Assembly: GCF_047237965.1 (NCBI RefSeq)
Contig: NZ_JBDFLX010000001.1
Coordinates: forward strand, 3,162,001 to 3,226,000
Direction of reading: 5' to 3'
From: Noviherbaspirillum_A sp047237965
GTDB taxonomy: Bacteria; Pseudomonadota; Gammaproteobacteria; Burkholderiales; Burkholderiaceae_D
Length of the DNA stretch: 64,000 bases
Below, one piece after another: positions 62,634 to 64,000 of this stretch (its first letter is position 1; every line of letters starts with the position of its first letter). Under the pieces are notes generated by a model that did not search any database, was not told the origin of the DNA, and saw only the letters and a program-made list of their open reading frames with translations. The position numbers and the translations under genes are program-made.

Positions 62634-63779
62634 ATGTCCGATACTTCCGCAGTCTTCCTGAGCGAACAGGAAGTCATGATCCGCGATTCCGCCAGAAAGG
62701 TGGCCAACGAAGTCGTCGCAACGACCGCGGCGGCGCGCGATCAGTCGCAAGCTTGGCCACATGACGAGCTGAAATCTGTGGGTGAACTCGGCTTTATGGG
62801 TATGTTGGTGCCAGACGAGTATGGCGGGTCGGGCGCAAGCTTTGTCGAATACTGTCTGGCCATTGAAGAGTTCGCGGCGGCGGATGCTGGATTTGCGACT
62901 ATCGTTCATGTCCACAACAGTCTGGGTCTGACGCTGATGTGGTCGGCTAGCGAAGAACAGAAGCGTAAATACTTGCCAAAGCTTGCCAGCGGTGAGCACA
63001 TTGGCGCCTTCTTGCTTACCGAGCCTCACGCCGGATCCGACACCGCGGCATTTCGCACCTCCGCGCGACGAGATGGCACTGAATACGTCCTGAACGGCAG
63101 CAAGCAATTCATTTCGAACGGCAGCGAGGCAGGCTTGGCGATCGTGCTTGCGGTCACCGATCCAACCGCCGGCAAGCGCGGAAAAAGCTTGTTCCTAGTC
63201 GACCCGAAGCAGCCCGGATACGAGGTCGCACGTGTCGAAAGTAAATATGGTCAACACACCGCACATCTCGCGCAGATCGAATTGAAGGATTGTCGCGTCC
63301 CAGCCGGAAATCTCATTGGTGCCGAAGGCGCAGGCTATCAGCAAACGATGGCATTACTGTCGCACGGCCGTGTCGCCATTGCGGCGCAGGCCGTTGGGGT
63401 CGCTCGTGCCGCCCTGGAGGCGGCCTTGCGGTACGCCAAGGACCGGGAAGCGTATGGCGCCCCGATCATCAACTTGCAAGCGGTCAGCTTCGACTTGGCA
63501 GACATGGCGATGCATGTAGAGATTGCCCATCAGTATGTGTTGCATGCCGCACGCTTGGTCGATGCGAACGTTCCATGCGCGAAGGAAGCGTCGATGGCGA
63601 AGCTGTTCGCTAGCGAGATGGCGGAGAAGGTGTGCTCTACCGCGCTACAACTCCATGGTGGGTACGGCTACCTCAAAGATTTCCCGGTCGAACGCTATTG
63701 CCGTGATGTCCGTGTCTGCAAGATCTATGAAGGCACGAGCCATATTCAGAAGCTCATCATTGCGCGTAGTCTGGCCTAG
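62634..63779 (+). CDS. Acyl-CoA dehydrogenase
   Basis: A 381-residue FAD-dependent acyl-CoA dehydrogenase of the short-/medium-chain type. FAD- and substrate-binding motifs are seen: GAFLLTEPHAGSD, NGSKQFISNG and DREAYGAPIINLQAVSFDLA; the catalytic Glu is in YCRDVRVCKIYEGTSHIQKL. It forms trans-2-enoyl-CoA and passes electrons to ETF. The ATG at 62634 sits 5 nt after AGGAG; the ATG at 62631 is too close, and the one at 62541 adds non-family residues. An MBL-fold gene follows in the same direction. Confidence 0.95.
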   Translation: MSDTSAVFLSEQEVMIRDSARKVANEVVATTAAARDQSQAWPHDELKSVGELGFMGMLVPDEYGGSGASFVEYCLAIEEFAAADAGFATIVHVHNSLGLTLMWSASEEQKRKYLPKLASGEHIGAFLLTEPHAGSDTAAFRTSARRDGTEYVLNGSKQFISNGSEAGLAIVLAVTDPTAGKRGKSLFLVDPKQPGYEVARVESKYGQHTAHLAQIELKDCRVPAGNLIGAEGAGYQQTMALLSHGRVAIAAQAVGVARAALEAALRYAKDREAYGAPIINLQAVSFDLADMAMHVEIAHQYVLHAARLVDANVPCAKEASMAKLFASEMAEKVCSTALQLHGGYGYLKDFPVERYCRDVRVCKIYEGTSHIQKLIIARSLA

Positions 63780-63830
63780 GAATAACGCCGGGCGGATGTA
63801 ATAAGGCCGGCGTATCGTGAGGAGTCCGCC

Positions 63831-64000
63831 ATGAACACTGAAGACGAAGGTAGCACAGCTGCCAAGCCTGGCCTGACATATCCGTGCGGAGAGGTTCCAG
63901 AGGCGGGAACCGCCAGGGAAATCGCGCAGGGGGTGCAGTGGATACGCATGCCCCTGCCGTTCCAACTCGACCATATCAACATGTGGGCAATCCGTGATGG
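63831..64000 (+). CDS. MBL-fold metallohydrolase, N-terminal part
   Basis: The first 56 codons of a gene that runs off the right edge. The run WIRMPLPFQLDHINMWAI is typical of the start of MBL-fold hydrolases (of the DHINMW type), but the HxHxDH zinc motif is outside the window. GAGGAG precedes the ATG by 8 nt. It is 51 nt after the acyl-CoA dehydrogenase, likely in the same operon. Confidence 0.8.
   Translation, partial: MNTEDEGSTAAKPGLTYPCGEVPEAGTAREIAQGVQWIRMPLPFQLDHINMWAIRD

Overview
The window carries a bacterial replication-origin region: rpmH-rnpA-yidD-yidC-mnmE run leftward and dnaA-dnaN-gyrB run rightward. The high G+C codon usage, this gene order and the protein sequences (beta-type YidC, long GyrB, GTP-type PEP carboxykinase, imuA-imuB-dnaE2) point to a betaproteobacterium of the Burkholderiales, most likely Oxalobacteraceae. 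The family is inferred from remembered relatives, not from a search.

Region 1 (1-17 kb) is ordinary chromosome: pckG (5' end), a 2-hydroxyacid dehydrogenase, cyanase, a MOSC protein with an early stop, an asparaginase-like domain protein, an AbrB-type membrane protein, a CAP-domain lipoprotein, a PAS chemoreceptor, 3-methyladenine DNA glycosylase, a TonB receptor with a TauE-type exporter, and an amidase. An AT-rich ankyrin-repeat gene and three small envelope or stress-type genes follow. Region 2 (17.3-27.1 kb) is the origin cluster; perfect DnaA boxes lie on both sides of dnaA.

Region 3 (27-51 kb) starts directly after gyrB and is a layered defence and DNA-repair island. In order it holds a HIT + HNH two-gene unit, the C-terminal piece of a secreted nuclease, a complete Qat defence operon (qatABCD), a broken integron, a DUF262/DUF1524 GmrSD-like protein, an SRAP/HMCES-type abasic-site protein, a LexA-controlled imuA-imuB-dnaE2 mutasome operon, a truncated and a complete secreted DNA/RNA nuclease, a degenerate ABC ATPase and an Mrr-like membrane nuclease. 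The integron has only about 44 codons of intI left, but it keeps a perfect LexA box and a cassette array of five same-strand genes with four recognisable attC sites. Its first cassette encodes a TIR-domain protein.

Region 4 (51-62 kb) has small membrane proteins of unknown function, a 149-bp MITE-like inverted-repeat element, an orphan AbrB-type antitoxin, and a Tn7-like transposition module (tnsA-tnsB-tnsC-tniQ, each pair overlapping by 4 nt). A DUF6471 gene lies divergent to tnsA, and a Cys-based phosphatase gene lies downstream. Region 5 (62.6-64 kb) returns to metabolism with an acyl-CoA dehydrogenase and the start of an MBL-fold hydrolase.

The most notable observations are the decapitated integron with a TIR cassette next to Qat, and the rearranged nuclease genes. 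The nuclease pieces suggest an inversion of about 19 kb and an inverted duplication that also left a relic of a second dnaE2 3' end. I saw no CRISPR array, no complete tRNA and no rRNA.
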